Positions 43,437-52,800 of a DNA stretch of 64,000 nucleotides are shown here, one piece after another. Where the stretch lies: assembly GCA_016936975.1 (NCBI GenBank), contig JAFGWU010000061.1, positions 1 through 64,000 on the forward strand. The letters run 5' to 3'. Every line of letters starts with the position of its first letter. Positions within the stretch are counted from its first letter, which is position 1. A model generated the notes under the pieces. The model saw only the letters and a list, made by a program, of their open reading frames with translations, was not told the origin of the DNA and did no database searches. Made by a program: the position numbers and the translations under genes. Source of the DNA: Bacteroidales bacterium (lineage in GTDB: Bacteria > Bacteroidota > Bacteroidia > Bacteroidales > GCA-2748055).

Positions 43437-44278
43437 TATGATGTTTTAAAATAAAACCGGTCTTTTTCAATTAAGCGGCCGGAAAATGAATCCGGCATCA
43501 ATTCCCGGCGGCCCAGCATAAGACAGGCGCCATGGTTCATGTTCCTGTAAAACAAATCAAAGACTTTTTTCTGCAACGTATCATTAAAATATAAGATAAC
43601 GTTCCGGCAGATGATCAGATCGAAATTTACAAAAAAGAGATTGGGATCCTGAACCAGATCCATTTTCTTATAAACAGGTTTATCTCTGAGGTGCTTTTTC
43701 ATTTTCAGCGAATCACGGTTCCTGTTCACGGAAAAATAGTCTTTCCATGGAAAAGGTCGTACTGTTTCACTTCCGGTACCAGACGGATCCAGAAGCCGTT
43801 CAAAATGATTTAGGTTGGGCACATTCTGCAGGTATGGATAACGCCCTTCCCTTGCAACATCAAGTGCGCGGCTGTTTATATCGCTGGCATAGATATCGGC
43901 CCGGTCAAGCAGTCCTGCTTCCTCAAGAAGAATCATGAGGGTGTAGACCTCCTGGCCGGTTGAACAGCCGGGATGCCAGACCGTGATAGAGTCCTTTTGC
44001 TTCAACTCCATAAGAACCAGTTCGCCGAGCCGTTTCCATTCCGGCGGATCCCTGAATAGTTCCGTAGTCGTCACAGTAAGCCTGAGGATGACCTCTTCAA
44101 GAAAAACCGGATCGTTTTGCATTCTTCCCAGCATCTCCTCCATTGTAATCCCATACGTCAGGAGTATTTTAAAAATCCTTCTCTTCAACGATTTGATTTT
44201 GTACTCATCAAAATCGTAAGGTGAGAATTGCTGCAAGGTTTTCCTGAAGCGGATTATATCTTGGTGTTTTATGTTCAT
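43436..44278 (-). CDS. CheR-type protein-glutamate methyltransferase
   Basis: With the ATG at 44278 (MNIKHQDIIRFRKTL) this is a 280-residue CheR: N-terminal helical domain with FDEYKIKSLKRRI, SAM-binding ITVWHPGCSTGQEVYTLMILLEE, and LIICRNVILYFNDTLQKKVF. An ORF extension to 44419 lacks homology-like features. CheR methylates glutamates of receptors. It precedes the kinase-less sensor, whose membrane/HAMP layout is receptor-like, so methylation may tune that sensor. First gene of the signalling operon. Confidence 0.9.
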   Translation of the reverse strand: MNIKHQDIIRFRKTLQQFSPYDFDEYKIKSLKRRIFKILLTYGITMEEMLGRMQNDPVFLEEVILRLTVTTTELFRDPPEWKRLGELVLMELKQKDSITVWHPGCSTGQEVYTLMILLEEAGLLDRADIYASDINSRALDVAREGRYPYLQNVPNLNHFERLLDPSGTGSETVRPFPWKDYFSVNRNRDSLKMKKHLRDKPVYKKMDLVQDPNLFFVNFDLIICRNVILYFNDTLQKKVFDLFYRNMNHGACLMLGRRELMPDSFSGRLIEKDRFYFKTS

Positions 44279-44481
44279 TGGATATGTGAAGCTGTCTGCT
44301 GAGAAATTCCGGATGAAAAATAAAAAAGAATTCTTTATGCCTCGTGTCCGGGGCTCACGAATTTCCCCCGGGGAGAGGAACTTTTTCAACAGGTTCGATG
44401 GGAAATCACCGGTCGGCACTGTTGCAATAAACCGGTTTAATCAACAGATAAGCTCCGATTTGCATAAATTCCATTTTCAGT

Positions 44482-44489
44482 TATCTTTG
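44482..44489 (+). promoter_or_regulatory. Putative -7 box of the PurQ-like gene
   Basis: TATCTTTG matches TAnnTTTG exactly and lies 21 bp before the ATG at 44511. It supports that start over an in-frame one at 44271. Confidence 0.5.
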
Positions 44490-44510
44490 ATACGCCTTAA
44501 AACGTGTCAG

Positions 44511-45197
44511 ATGAAATTTGGTATTTTTGCTTTTCCCGGTTCTCATGGTTATAAGGAACTTATATGGGTTCTTAAAAAGCAGTTTAAAAAAGAAACGAGA
44601 ATGGTCTGGCATCAGCAGGATAAGCTTTCCGATCTGGATGCCATCTTTATTCCGGGAGGTTACCCCTGTAAGGGCTCGTCTGAAGCCAAATGCCTTACCG
44701 AATCTCCGGCTATTAATGCGGTCATTGAATTTGCGGAGAAGGGGAAAATTGTCATTGGAATCGGAAATGGATTCAGACTCCTGTGTGACGCCGGTCTGGT
44801 ACCGGGTGATCTGCGCATGAACCGGAACAAGCGTTTTATTTGCAGGCATGTATTTATCAAACCCGATAATGACCATCTGCCCATCACGAGTCAGATGAGC
44901 AATGAAAAATGGTACAGGATCCCCATAGCTACAGGATACGGGCGATATACGGCCAGGGATGAAACACTGATTGAAATGAGGCACAGGGGACAGATTATCT
45001 TCAGATATTGTGATCATCTTGGCCGGATTTCGGAAGAGATCAATGTGACCGGCTCCATCGATAATATTGCCGGGATCTGCAACAGCCGGAAAAATGTATT
45101 CGGCATTGTTCCCCAGCCGGAAAGGGCCTCTCTTGATATTTCAGGGAATACGGAAGGGCAGGGAATCTTCCGCTCGCTGATACATTTCCTGTCATAA
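44511..45197 (+). CDS. PurQ-like protein lacking glutaminase catalytic residues
   Basis: The ATG at 44511 is chosen from the promoter box and from the PurQ-type N-terminus MKFGIFAFPGSHGYKE. The 228-residue product aligns along its length with FGAM synthase glutaminase subunits: DLDAIFIPGG, GIGNGFRLLCDAGLVPGDLRMNRNKRFICR, DNIAGICNSRKNVFGIVPQPERA. In active PurQ the motifs are GVCNGFQ and PHPER. Here the Cys is Gly85 and the His is Gln202, while Glu204 remains. It should therefore not hydrolyse glutamine. It overlaps the convergent Schlafen-type gene by 6 bp. Confidence 0.85.
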   Translation: MKFGIFAFPGSHGYKELIWVLKKQFKKETRMVWHQQDKLSDLDAIFIPGGYPCKGSSEAKCLTESPAINAVIEFAEKGKIVIGIGNGFRLLCDAGLVPGDLRMNRNKRFICRHVFIKPDNDHLPITSQMSNEKWYRIPIATGYGRYTARDETLIEMRHRGQIIFRYCDHLGRISEEINVTGSIDNIAGICNSRKNVFGIVPQPERASLDISGNTEGQGIFRSLIHFLS

Positions 45198-45854
45198 TCG
45201 CTCTTCACCCGGCTGTTCAGTCAGACTGAACCGGGTGCCACCTTCATCAAAATTCATGGTCACCACATCGAAAGCAATCAGTTTCACAAGGAGCTCCTTT
45301 AAGAGCGCTCTTTTGAATCCTGTGTCCCTGATCATTTTTGAGATAGTTACATTTTTGTTCCGGGAGAGGTATTGAAGCAAAAGCTCTTCGTTACGGGTAA
45401 ACTTTATAAGGATGCCGCGTTTCTGTTTCCGGTATTTCCAGAGATCGAGCAGTATACTATTTGCCAGGTAATTCTGATCATGCACGCGGTGATACGCCAT
45501 CCACCGTCCGTTTTCATCCTTTGCATAAAACGGTTTATGATCGGCCGGCGGCACATAGACTTCCAGAACGGTTTTGCCGTCAATGTTCCAGCTTTTTGTT
45601 TCAAAGGCAATTTCGGGCTTGCAGAAATTCTGGGCCGCAGACTGGATCATATAAAACTCCTCTTCCGAACGGATACCGCTTATTTTTCCATTATCCTTTA
45701 CACCGATTAACAACCGGCCGCCGTCGGTGTTTGCAAATGCCACCAGTGTACGGGCAATTTTTCGTGCCTCATTGATTTCGAATTTGAAATCGAGCTGACT
45801 GTGTTCACCCTGGTCAATCAGGTTCTGAATATATTTTCTGGCAAAACCTTTCAT
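45192..45854 (-). CDS. Schlafen/AlbA_2-domain ATP-binding protein
   Basis: ATG at 45854 (a GTG one codon earlier is possible). The 220-residue protein has an AlbA_2 (divergent AAA-4) domain: LDFKFEINEARKIARTLVAFANTDGGRLLIGVKDNGKISG, with the EFK-like and ANTDGGRLLIGV motifs, then a segment VYVPPADHKPFYAKDENGRWMAYHRV. The C-terminus looks like a winged helix (NEELLLQYLSRNKNVTISKMIRDTGFKRALLKELLVKL). Such proteins are seen as putative transcription regulators or nucleases. It converges on the PurQ-like gene. Confidence 0.8.
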   Translation of the reverse strand: MKGFARKYIQNLIDQGEHSQLDFKFEINEARKIARTLVAFANTDGGRLLIGVKDNGKISGIRSEEEFYMIQSAAQNFCKPEIAFETKSWNIDGKTVLEVYVPPADHKPFYAKDENGRWMAYHRVHDQNYLANSILLDLWKYRKQKRGILIKFTRNEELLLQYLSRNKNVTISKMIRDTGFKRALLKELLVKLIAFDVVTMNFDEGGTRFSLTEQPGEERL

Positions 45855-45992
45855 CACTGCCGGAAATAATTATAAAATTACGAGTAAAAAAAATTCCTGA
45901 TAGGATATTTATGGATGAATTCTTAACTTAATGGCCAATAATTATCACGGGAAGACTTTTCAGATCCATTTTTACTAACTAATAACTGTAAT

Positions 45993-47489
45993 ATGAATAA
46001 AAGTACGACGAAAGATTCCTCCGGTAAGATGTCCCGGAGGAGTTTTGTTGCTTCAACGGTAACAGCGGCCGCAGGTCTGACCATCCTGCCGGGAGGGATC
46101 ATCAGTGCAAGGGGCCGGGTGGCACCAAGCGATAAGCTAAACATTGCCGGCATCGGTATTGGCGGTATGGGCCACACAAACGTCAATGAGGTGAAAAGCC
46201 AGAACATTGTTGCCCTGTGCGATGTAGACTGGGCCTATTCGGCACAGACTTTTGCAGATTACCCCGGGGCAAAAAGGTACTGGGATTACAGGAAGATGTT
46301 TGATGAGATGGCTAATTCAATCGATGCGGTCATCATTGCAACTCCCGACCATACCCATGCGATCACAGCCATTGATGCCATTACCCTGGGGAAACACGTG
46401 TATGTCCAGAAACCGCTGACGCACACCGTTTATGAATCACGGATGCTCCGGCTGAAGGCTGCTGAGTATAAGGTGGCCACTCAAATGGGGAACCAGGGCA
46501 ATTCCGGGGAAGGATTGAGACAAATTTGTGAATGGCTGTGGGACGGAGCCATCGGAACCGTTGAACGGGTTCATGCCTGGACAAACCGTCCGATCTGGCC
46601 GCAGGGATTGGAAAGGCCCGCCAAAGGGATGTGGGTTCCCGATACCCTCAACTGGGATCTCTTTATCGGTCCGGCACCAAAACGACCCTACCATGAAGTC
46701 TACACCCCCTGGAACTGGAGGGGATGGTGGGATTTTGGAACCGGGGCACTGGGAGATATGGCCTGCCATATCCTCGACCCGGTATTTATGGGATTGAAGC
46801 TCGGGCATCCTGTGAAGGTGCAGGCGAGCTCCACGCAATTCAATACCGAAAGTCCGCCGCAGGCTGAAATAGTGCACTACAAATTTCCCGCCCGTGAAAA
46901 GTACATGAAATTGAAAATGCCCGCCGTTCATGTGACCTGGTACGACGGAGGGTTTATGCCCATGAGGTTTTCGGAACTGAAGCCGGGGGAAATGATGGGG
47001 GATGGTGACGGTGGCGTTTTATTTGAAGGCAGCAAGGGCAAGATCATGTGCGGTACCTACGGTAAGAATCCAAGGCTCTGGATAAACGGGACCGAGGAAA
47101 CCGGATCGTATATCGCCCCAAAAGTGATCAGAAGGATAAACACCACTCATGAGATGGATTGGGTCAGGGCATGCAAGGAGAGTCCCGAGAACAGGATTGA
47201 GACCAGTTCCAACTTCAATTATTCCGGTCCGCTGAATGAGATGGTCGTTATGGGTAACCTTGCGGTAAGGCTCCAGGACCTCAAGCGTGAACTGGAGTGG
47301 GATGGCGAGGCCATGAAAATAACCAACATCGGAGAAAACGAAGAGGTAAGCATTGTTAAATCCGATACTTTCACAGTTGAGTCGGGCCACTCGCATTTTG
47401 ATACAAAGCATGAAACCATCCCGGCCAAGCCTTTTGCAGAGGAGATGATTAAACACACCTATCGCGAAGGCTGGAAACTGAATGTTTAA
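45993..47489 (+). CDS. Gfo/Idh/MocA family oxidoreductase with Tat signal
   Basis: A 498-residue exported NAD(P)-dependent oxidoreductase. The N-terminus carries a twin-arginine signal (SRRSFVASTVTAAAGLTILPGG). The Rossmann domain begins KLNIAGIGIGGMGHTNV and contains VIIATPDHTHAITAIDAITLGKHVYVQKPLTHT, in which the conserved Lys of the EKP motif is present as QKP. A C-terminal alpha/beta domain follows. Bacteroidota encode many secreted members acting on sugars or polyols in carbohydrate degradation. The substrate is unknown; it is monocistronic with no sugar genes nearby. Confidence 0.88.
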   Translation: MNKSTTKDSSGKMSRRSFVASTVTAAAGLTILPGGIISARGRVAPSDKLNIAGIGIGGMGHTNVNEVKSQNIVALCDVDWAYSAQTFADYPGAKRYWDYRKMFDEMANSIDAVIIATPDHTHAITAIDAITLGKHVYVQKPLTHTVYESRMLRLKAAEYKVATQMGNQGNSGEGLRQICEWLWDGAIGTVERVHAWTNRPIWPQGLERPAKGMWVPDTLNWDLFIGPAPKRPYHEVYTPWNWRGWWDFGTGALGDMACHILDPVFMGLKLGHPVKVQASSTQFNTESPPQAEIVHYKFPAREKYMKLKMPAVHVTWYDGGFMPMRFSELKPGEMMGDGDGGVLFEGSKGKIMCGTYGKNPRLWINGTEETGSYIAPKVIRRINTTHEMDWVRACKESPENRIETSSNFNYSGPLNEMVVMGNLAVRLQDLKRELEWDGEAMKITNIGENEEVSIVKSDTFTVESGHSHFDTKHETIPAKPFAEEMIKHTYREGWKLNV

Positions 47490-47570
47490 GGTTGCTAAGG
47501 GTTCAGACAGGGGATAGATTAAACGGGGATTGCATTTTATCGGCTCTTGCACCGTGCGTAACAATGCAGT

Positions 47571-48275
47571 TCATGGTTTGGACAAATCATCGAGTGTAAC
47601 CATGAGTCTGGCGGTGATGGAGTGCAGAAGGGAAATATCTTCCGGTTTGAGGATGGCTGCCCGTTCCATAATCCGGTGATGAAGAGGCGTTTCGGTGGGG
47701 ATGCCGATGATTTCAAGAAGAAATTGGGTTCTCTGTTTAAGTTCAGAGAACCCTTTTTCATTTTTTTGTTTTTTTGATACGGTTTTGATAAAATACTCCC
47801 GGAGAGATAATTCATAGGCCACGATCATTACCGATTGGGAAAGGTTCAGGGAGGGGTATTTAGCATACATTGGGATGGTGACCGCAAGATCGGACTGCAG
47901 AACGATCTGGTTTGGAAGTCCGCTCTCTTCTGTGCCGAAAATAATTCCAACCTTTCTCAGGGATTCTTTTTTTTCATTCAGGATTCCGGCAACTTCCCGG
48001 CTGGAGTGATAATCAAATTTGGCGCTCCGGGTTTTTGCGGTGGTGCAGATCAGAAAGTCCAGGTCCGAAACGGCTTCTTCAAAGGATTCATATAATTTGG
48101 CTGTCTCAAGGATGTCATGACTCCCGTGTGCCATCATCCTGGCTTCGTCGCACAGATGGTCACAGGGCTGGATTAACCGGAGTTGTTTAAACCCCATGGT
48201 CTTGATGGCTCTGGCACTGGCTCCCACATTTCCCGGGACAGCCGGTTTATACAGTATGAAGATGCATTCGGGCAT
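47571..48275 (-). CDS. SpoU-family RNA 2'-O-methyltransferase (TrmJ-like)
   Basis: A 234-residue SPOUT methyltransferase: IFILYKPAVPGNVGASARAIKTMGFKQLRLIQP (motif 1), IIFGTEESGLPNQIV (motif 2), and IPMYAKYPSLNLSQSVMIVAYEL (motif 3, knot region). The NVGASARAIKTMGF and LNLSQSV motifs are closest to TrmJ, which methylates position 32 of tRNA. A helical C-terminal extension of about 70 residues also fits TrmJ. It is followed upstream, 8 bp away, by a small helical-protein gene. Confidence 0.88.
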   Translation of the reverse strand: MPECIFILYKPAVPGNVGASARAIKTMGFKQLRLIQPCDHLCDEARMMAHGSHDILETAKLYESFEEAVSDLDFLICTTAKTRSAKFDYHSSREVAGILNEKKESLRKVGIIFGTEESGLPNQIVLQSDLAVTIPMYAKYPSLNLSQSVMIVAYELSLREYFIKTVSKKQKNEKGFSELKQRTQFLLEIIGIPTETPLHHRIMERAAILKPEDISLLHSITARLMVTLDDLSKP

Positions 48276-48283
48276 ATCTGGTT

Positions 48284-48814
48284 TTATCTGTTCTGCAATT
48301 TCCGGATAATTTTTATCCCCCTCGCTTTGAAACCGGCGGAATTATTGTCCAGTTGGTCCTCTATAACCGTAAGAAGTTCACAGGAGAGATCCGGGTAGGA
48401 TTTACAGAGCCTGGAAATTATTTCCATGGCGTAAACCTTCACGGAAACGATATGAATATCTGAGATCATATACTGGAAACAGAGGTCAACCAGCAATCCA
48501 CGGTCGGCTTCAGGGATTTCATGTCTTGACAGCAGTCTCAGAAAACTTCTCAGGGTCCCTTCTGATCGGAGGGTTGGAAGTTCCCGGATTATTCTGCAAA
48601 GGGACTTCTCGGAAAGGGTGGGATTCTTCTCATCGCATCCGTCCATGATCCATGCCGCACGCCATTTTGCAGGATCCTTTTCCCTTATGACGATATCCAG
48701 CAGATCGTTAAAATCCTTTTGGGATTTACAGAAAGCCTCAATGAAAATTTCCCGCTCCCGGATTGATGGAGCAGATTGAAAAAAGGTGTTCAGGAGGTTA
48801 CTCTTTCGGGGCAT
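48284..48814 (-). CDS. Helical-repeat protein of unknown function
   Basis: A 176-residue cytoplasmic protein, nearly all helical. Repeated pairs of helices of about 35 residues (for example KDFNDLLDIVIREKDPAKWRAAWIMD and VSVKVYAMEIISRLCKSYPDLSCELLTVIEDQL) suggest HEAT-like packing. No catalytic motif is seen. It overlaps the upstream DUF4412-like gene by 17 bp and lies 8 bp from the trmJ-like gene, so the three form one operon. Confidence 0.65.
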   Translation of the reverse strand: MPRKSNLLNTFFQSAPSIREREIFIEAFCKSQKDFNDLLDIVIREKDPAKWRAAWIMDGCDEKNPTLSEKSLCRIIRELPTLRSEGTLRSFLRLLSRHEIPEADRGLLVDLCFQYMISDIHIVSVKVYAMEIISRLCKSYPDLSCELLTVIEDQLDNNSAGFKARGIKIIRKLQNR

Positions 48815-49814
48815 TTTTCATGCCGATGATATTGAATCCCTTTGTGGAAACGGAATGACCGGTATTCATATCAAGGTCTTTCACCTGCATGAAGATACGC
48901 TCCCCGTTGGTTTTATCCAGCAGGTCATATTCGAGCACCATTCCCTTCATATAGGCGGCATGAAAGAACCATCCCGCAAAAACGGAGTTCTTCATCACTT
49001 CTTTCCGGGCTTTCTGGTTGATGTCGTCGGTGACATAAATCCTGGCTTCGGATTCTTCATCCTCGATTAGATATTCCTCGCATTTATAACCCAGGATGGT
49101 TTTCGTTTTACCGGTTTTATAAGCTTTGTAGGCGTCCTCTTCAACCTCTTCCACTTCTCCTTCTGCAGGTTCCTCAATGTCTTCAGGATCTATGGAGATG
49201 GCAAAACCGGTTTTTTCCCCTCCGGATTCAGAAAGTGTGAGCATCAGATGGTTCTCCGTATCGAAAATGATGGTGGATTTATCCCCCTGATTGCCGGCGT
49301 CATAAAAAATCATGGCATAATCCAGGGCTTCAACATTGTTGTAGGTGTCGTATATTCCAGTCTCTTCGAGGGTTCCGCTTTTGTCATAGGAGGAAACCTC
49401 CATTTTCACGTAGGAATCGAAGTTATACTGATCTTTTACCGCCACATTTGCCGACATTCCCATGGCACCCATGATTGCTTTTCCGAGGGCATCGCCGGAG
49501 GAAGAGGCCCCGGACCCGGAACTCTTTGTTGTTTCGGTTGAACCGGGCTCGGCCTGAACCTCGCTCTTCTCCGATGGTTCTCCCTCTGAGGAGGAGGAAC
49601 CGGATGTACCCAGGATCCTGGACTTCAGGACGTCAATGCTTTTATTAACGCCCTTTACCACCACGCTGTCGGTCTCTTTATCCACTCTTTCCTCTATGGC
49701 GTCATCGGCTGTGTGCATCCTCTTTCTCACAAATCTGCCCAGATCCTGTGAAAACAATTCATTCATGCCTGTTACAAGCAGGCATAAAATGAAAACAATG
49801 ACAATACGTTTCAT
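48798..49814 (-). CDS. Exported DUF4412-like protein
   Basis: A 338-residue protein with a signal peptide (residues 1-22, ending FSQ). A Ser/Glu-rich low-complexity linker lies about 75-105. A domain resembling DUF4412 follows: FDSYVKMEVSSYDKSGTLEETGIYDTYNN, TIIFDTENHLMLTLSESGGEKTG and KTKTILGYKCEEYLIEDEESEARIYVTDD. An acidic stretch (EEPAEGEVEEVEEDAYKAY) interrupts it. These domains are found in lipoprotein-carrier-like periplasmic proteins of unknown function. Confidence 0.7.
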   Translation of the reverse strand: MKRIVIVFILCLLVTGMNELFSQDLGRFVRKRMHTADDAIEERVDKETDSVVVKGVNKSIDVLKSRILGTSGSSSSEGEPSEKSEVQAEPGSTETTKSSGSGASSSGDALGKAIMGAMGMSANVAVKDQYNFDSYVKMEVSSYDKSGTLEETGIYDTYNNVEALDYAMIFYDAGNQGDKSTIIFDTENHLMLTLSESGGEKTGFAISIDPEDIEEPAEGEVEEVEEDAYKAYKTGKTKTILGYKCEEYLIEDEESEARIYVTDDINQKARKEVMKNSVFAGWFFHAAYMKGMVLEYDLLDKTNGERIFMQVKDLDMNTGHSVSTKGFNIIGMKNAPKE

Positions 49815-49862
49815 TTTCCTGATATTAATGTATCAAGCAATAAAATTAAGGAAAAAATTTAA

Positions 49863-52800
49863 TTAAAGTACGCCGATTTCCTGCTTAACCGATTTTGTCA
49901 ATCCTTTTTCTTCCGCGTACTGATAAGCTTGGTGCATAAAAGCCTGAAGCCGCAGCTCGATGGAGGTATCTTCCTGTCCGTCGTAGGCAATATTCACATA
50001 GGGAATATTATTCTTGTCTTTCCGCAATTGGTCGGAAACGGCGGTTACGAGGGTTCCCGGCATGCAGGTAAACGGAAGGATATTTGCAATTCCCGAAATT
50101 CCCTTATCGGCAAGGATGGCGGAGGTTCCCAGGTTAAGGGCAGGATCACCGTCATAATGCCTGTGAACATAAGGGCTGCAGGCGTTCAGCATATCTTTTA
50201 CGGCAACCTCTTTATCCTCGTCGAATAATCCGTGGAACATGCCGGTAACTTTTTTCGCGGAGCGCTCCTGCATGAATTCCTGTATCTTTGACTTGATGAC
50301 GCCCTTAAAATCGCCTTTCCACCGGCTGTCACGTGTGTATCTGATGGTTGAGTAGGAGAGCCATTCAGCAAACGGAGCGATCCATGTTTCAGCCCCGAAT
50401 TTCTCAAGCCTGTTAACGATGTTTGCACTGCAGAAGGCATTATCTCTCATGAAAATTTCTCCGACCACCGCAATGACCGGTTTACGTTTACCATTGGTAA
50501 TGGGGATCTGGGTAAATGCATACCCTATCTGTGCCAGGACATCCAACAGGTCCTTCCCGCCATTTTCCATGCAGCTGACCAGGTCCTTGAGGGCTTGCCG
50601 GTAAACCTGATCGGTATTACCCGGGTACAATTCATAGGGCTTACGTTCCTGTTTCAGTTTACGGATAATATCCATGGCGACAAAGCCTTTCCAGACATTC
50701 AACCGGAACCTGGTACCGTGGCCTGCAGAAATATCCTCGTAGGAACTGTCGTTGCTCGGAGCAATGATTTCTGTTTTGTCGTAGCCGAGCCGGTCAAACA
50801 GGACCCGCTGAAACCGGTTATACTGACCAAACCTGCAGGGGCCGTTATGGTCGGGCATAAAAAAGCTGACTTTTGCCGAATCGACCCCGGGTGCCATAAG
50901 TTTTTTCAAAAAACTCCCCGTGGTGCAGATCATCGGGAAACACTCCCTCGAGGAGGTATATTTCCTTGCCAGGTCGATATCCTCCTGGGTCTGCATCGGA
51001 AGGGATTCGGAATTGATGCCAAAACTTCTGCAAACACCCGCAATTACATAGGAAGCGTCGTTCATGTAGGGGAAATAGAGTATACGGTCCTTCATCGGAG
51101 AGCCGGTCATGACTCCGGGAACATACACTTTCTTTTCTATGGGTTTGCCCATACGGGATCCCTTGAGGCTGTCCAGGAAGGCCTCATACCGGGTAATCAT
51201 TCCCGCATCGGCACCGTGTTCATCAACTTCGATTTCCATATAGGGTTTACCGGCCATCTCTTCATGCACGAAATGGGCAAGGAACGAATCGGGTCCGCAC
51301 CTGAAGTTGCCCATGTAGATGCCATGAAGCCTGTCGTCGCGGGCGATTATCCGGGCCGCTGCCAGAATTTTCTGGCCATTGGGCCAGTACATTTTATTGT
51401 AGTCGCGGGTAATGTGTTCTTCATGCAGGGGAAGGTAATCCATCGGGATGGGGAACACATCGAGGTTGATGAGTTTATCCACCATGCTCAGGTTGAGAGC
51501 CGGATCCCCCGTGTTGTATGGCCGGCCCATAATAACCAGGCATTCCCTGTCATCCGGCAGTGTGGCCAGTACTTCACGGCCGCGTTCTTTTATGATATCC
51601 TCGAACTCCGTTTGTTTCTGATCCGCTTTTTTCATGGCCGAAACGATGCGGCTCTTCTTAAGGCCGAATTTTTTGCCGAAGTAATCATAGAGTTCGTTTT
51701 CAACCACCTTTCCATAGAAGCGGAAATTCAAGGAGGGAGTGAGCATTTTGCTTCTCTTATCCTCGGGGAGGGAGGCTTTCACCATGAACGGAAAGGTCTG
51801 GACCCAGGGGCAGTTGCAGTTATTGGTAGGATTATCGGGCTCTGCTTTTGCGTTTATAATAAAAGGAGTGAACACATAATCCACACCGGGGGAATCCAGA
51901 AGCTCATAGATATGACCGTGCATAACCTCAACCGGGAAACAAGTTTCGGCCACAATAAGGCTCAGCGATTTTTTTATGGTCTGGCTGGAAGTTTCCTCCG
52001 AAACGGCTACGTTAAATCCAAGTTCTTCAAAAAACGTTCTCCAGTAAGGAAACTGCTGGAAGAATACCATTAATCCCCGAGGGATGCCGATGGTTTTTTT
52101 TGAGGGATCCCTTTCAGGGTTATAACCATCCGTCAGAAAGCATAAACGTTCAAGAAAGTAGTTGGGAATTCCTTTTCCTTTTCCTTTACGTTCGTCCAGT
52201 TCATATTTCTCGCAACGTCCCCCGTAATAGAGCGGTTTTTTCTCGCCCTGGATCCTCACGCGCCTGATTTCGCACTGGTTGGAGCAGGCCTTGCAGGTAA
52301 AGCGATCAATTGTATAGGGGATCTTGCTGATGTCGAATCCTTTAAACCGGGTTTGCAGATTGTTTTTCCTGATGTGTTCCCGTGCCAGGATGGCGGCACC
52401 AATGGCGCCCGTAACATCGAAGTGCGGCGGGATGTGAATTTTCTTGCCTGTCACTTCCTCGAAAGCGGCTACTACTGCCTGGTTATTGGTTACGCCTCCC
52501 TGAAACAGGACGTGGTTACCGATGCGCTTTTTCCGGACCACCTTATTGATATAGTTGAGAACGATGGCGTAGGCCAGTCCGCCGACCAGGTTTTCTTTCT
52601 CAACGCCTTTCTGCTGGAAGGAGTTGAGATCAGATTCCATAAATACAGTGCAGCGGTCCCCCAGACCGGCAGGACTGCCGGCTCGGAGGGCCATTTCACC
52701 GAACTCATCAATAATGTTGATATCCAGTTTCTCCGCCTGCTCTTCCAGGAAGGAGCCCGTTCCGGCGGCACAGACCTTGTTCATTTCGAAATCCACAACC

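Noticed and set aside
45192-45854. The AlbA_2/Schlafen-type gene as an anti-phage defence island marker
   Set aside because: No restriction, toxin or nuclease genes are adjacent and the neighbours are signalling and metabolic genes; the domain is common in regulators.
50595-52073. A 492-codon plus-strand ORF
   Set aside because: It lies wholly inside the activase gene on the opposite strand, has no recognisable motif, and has the His/Phe/Gly-rich composition of an antisense shadow.
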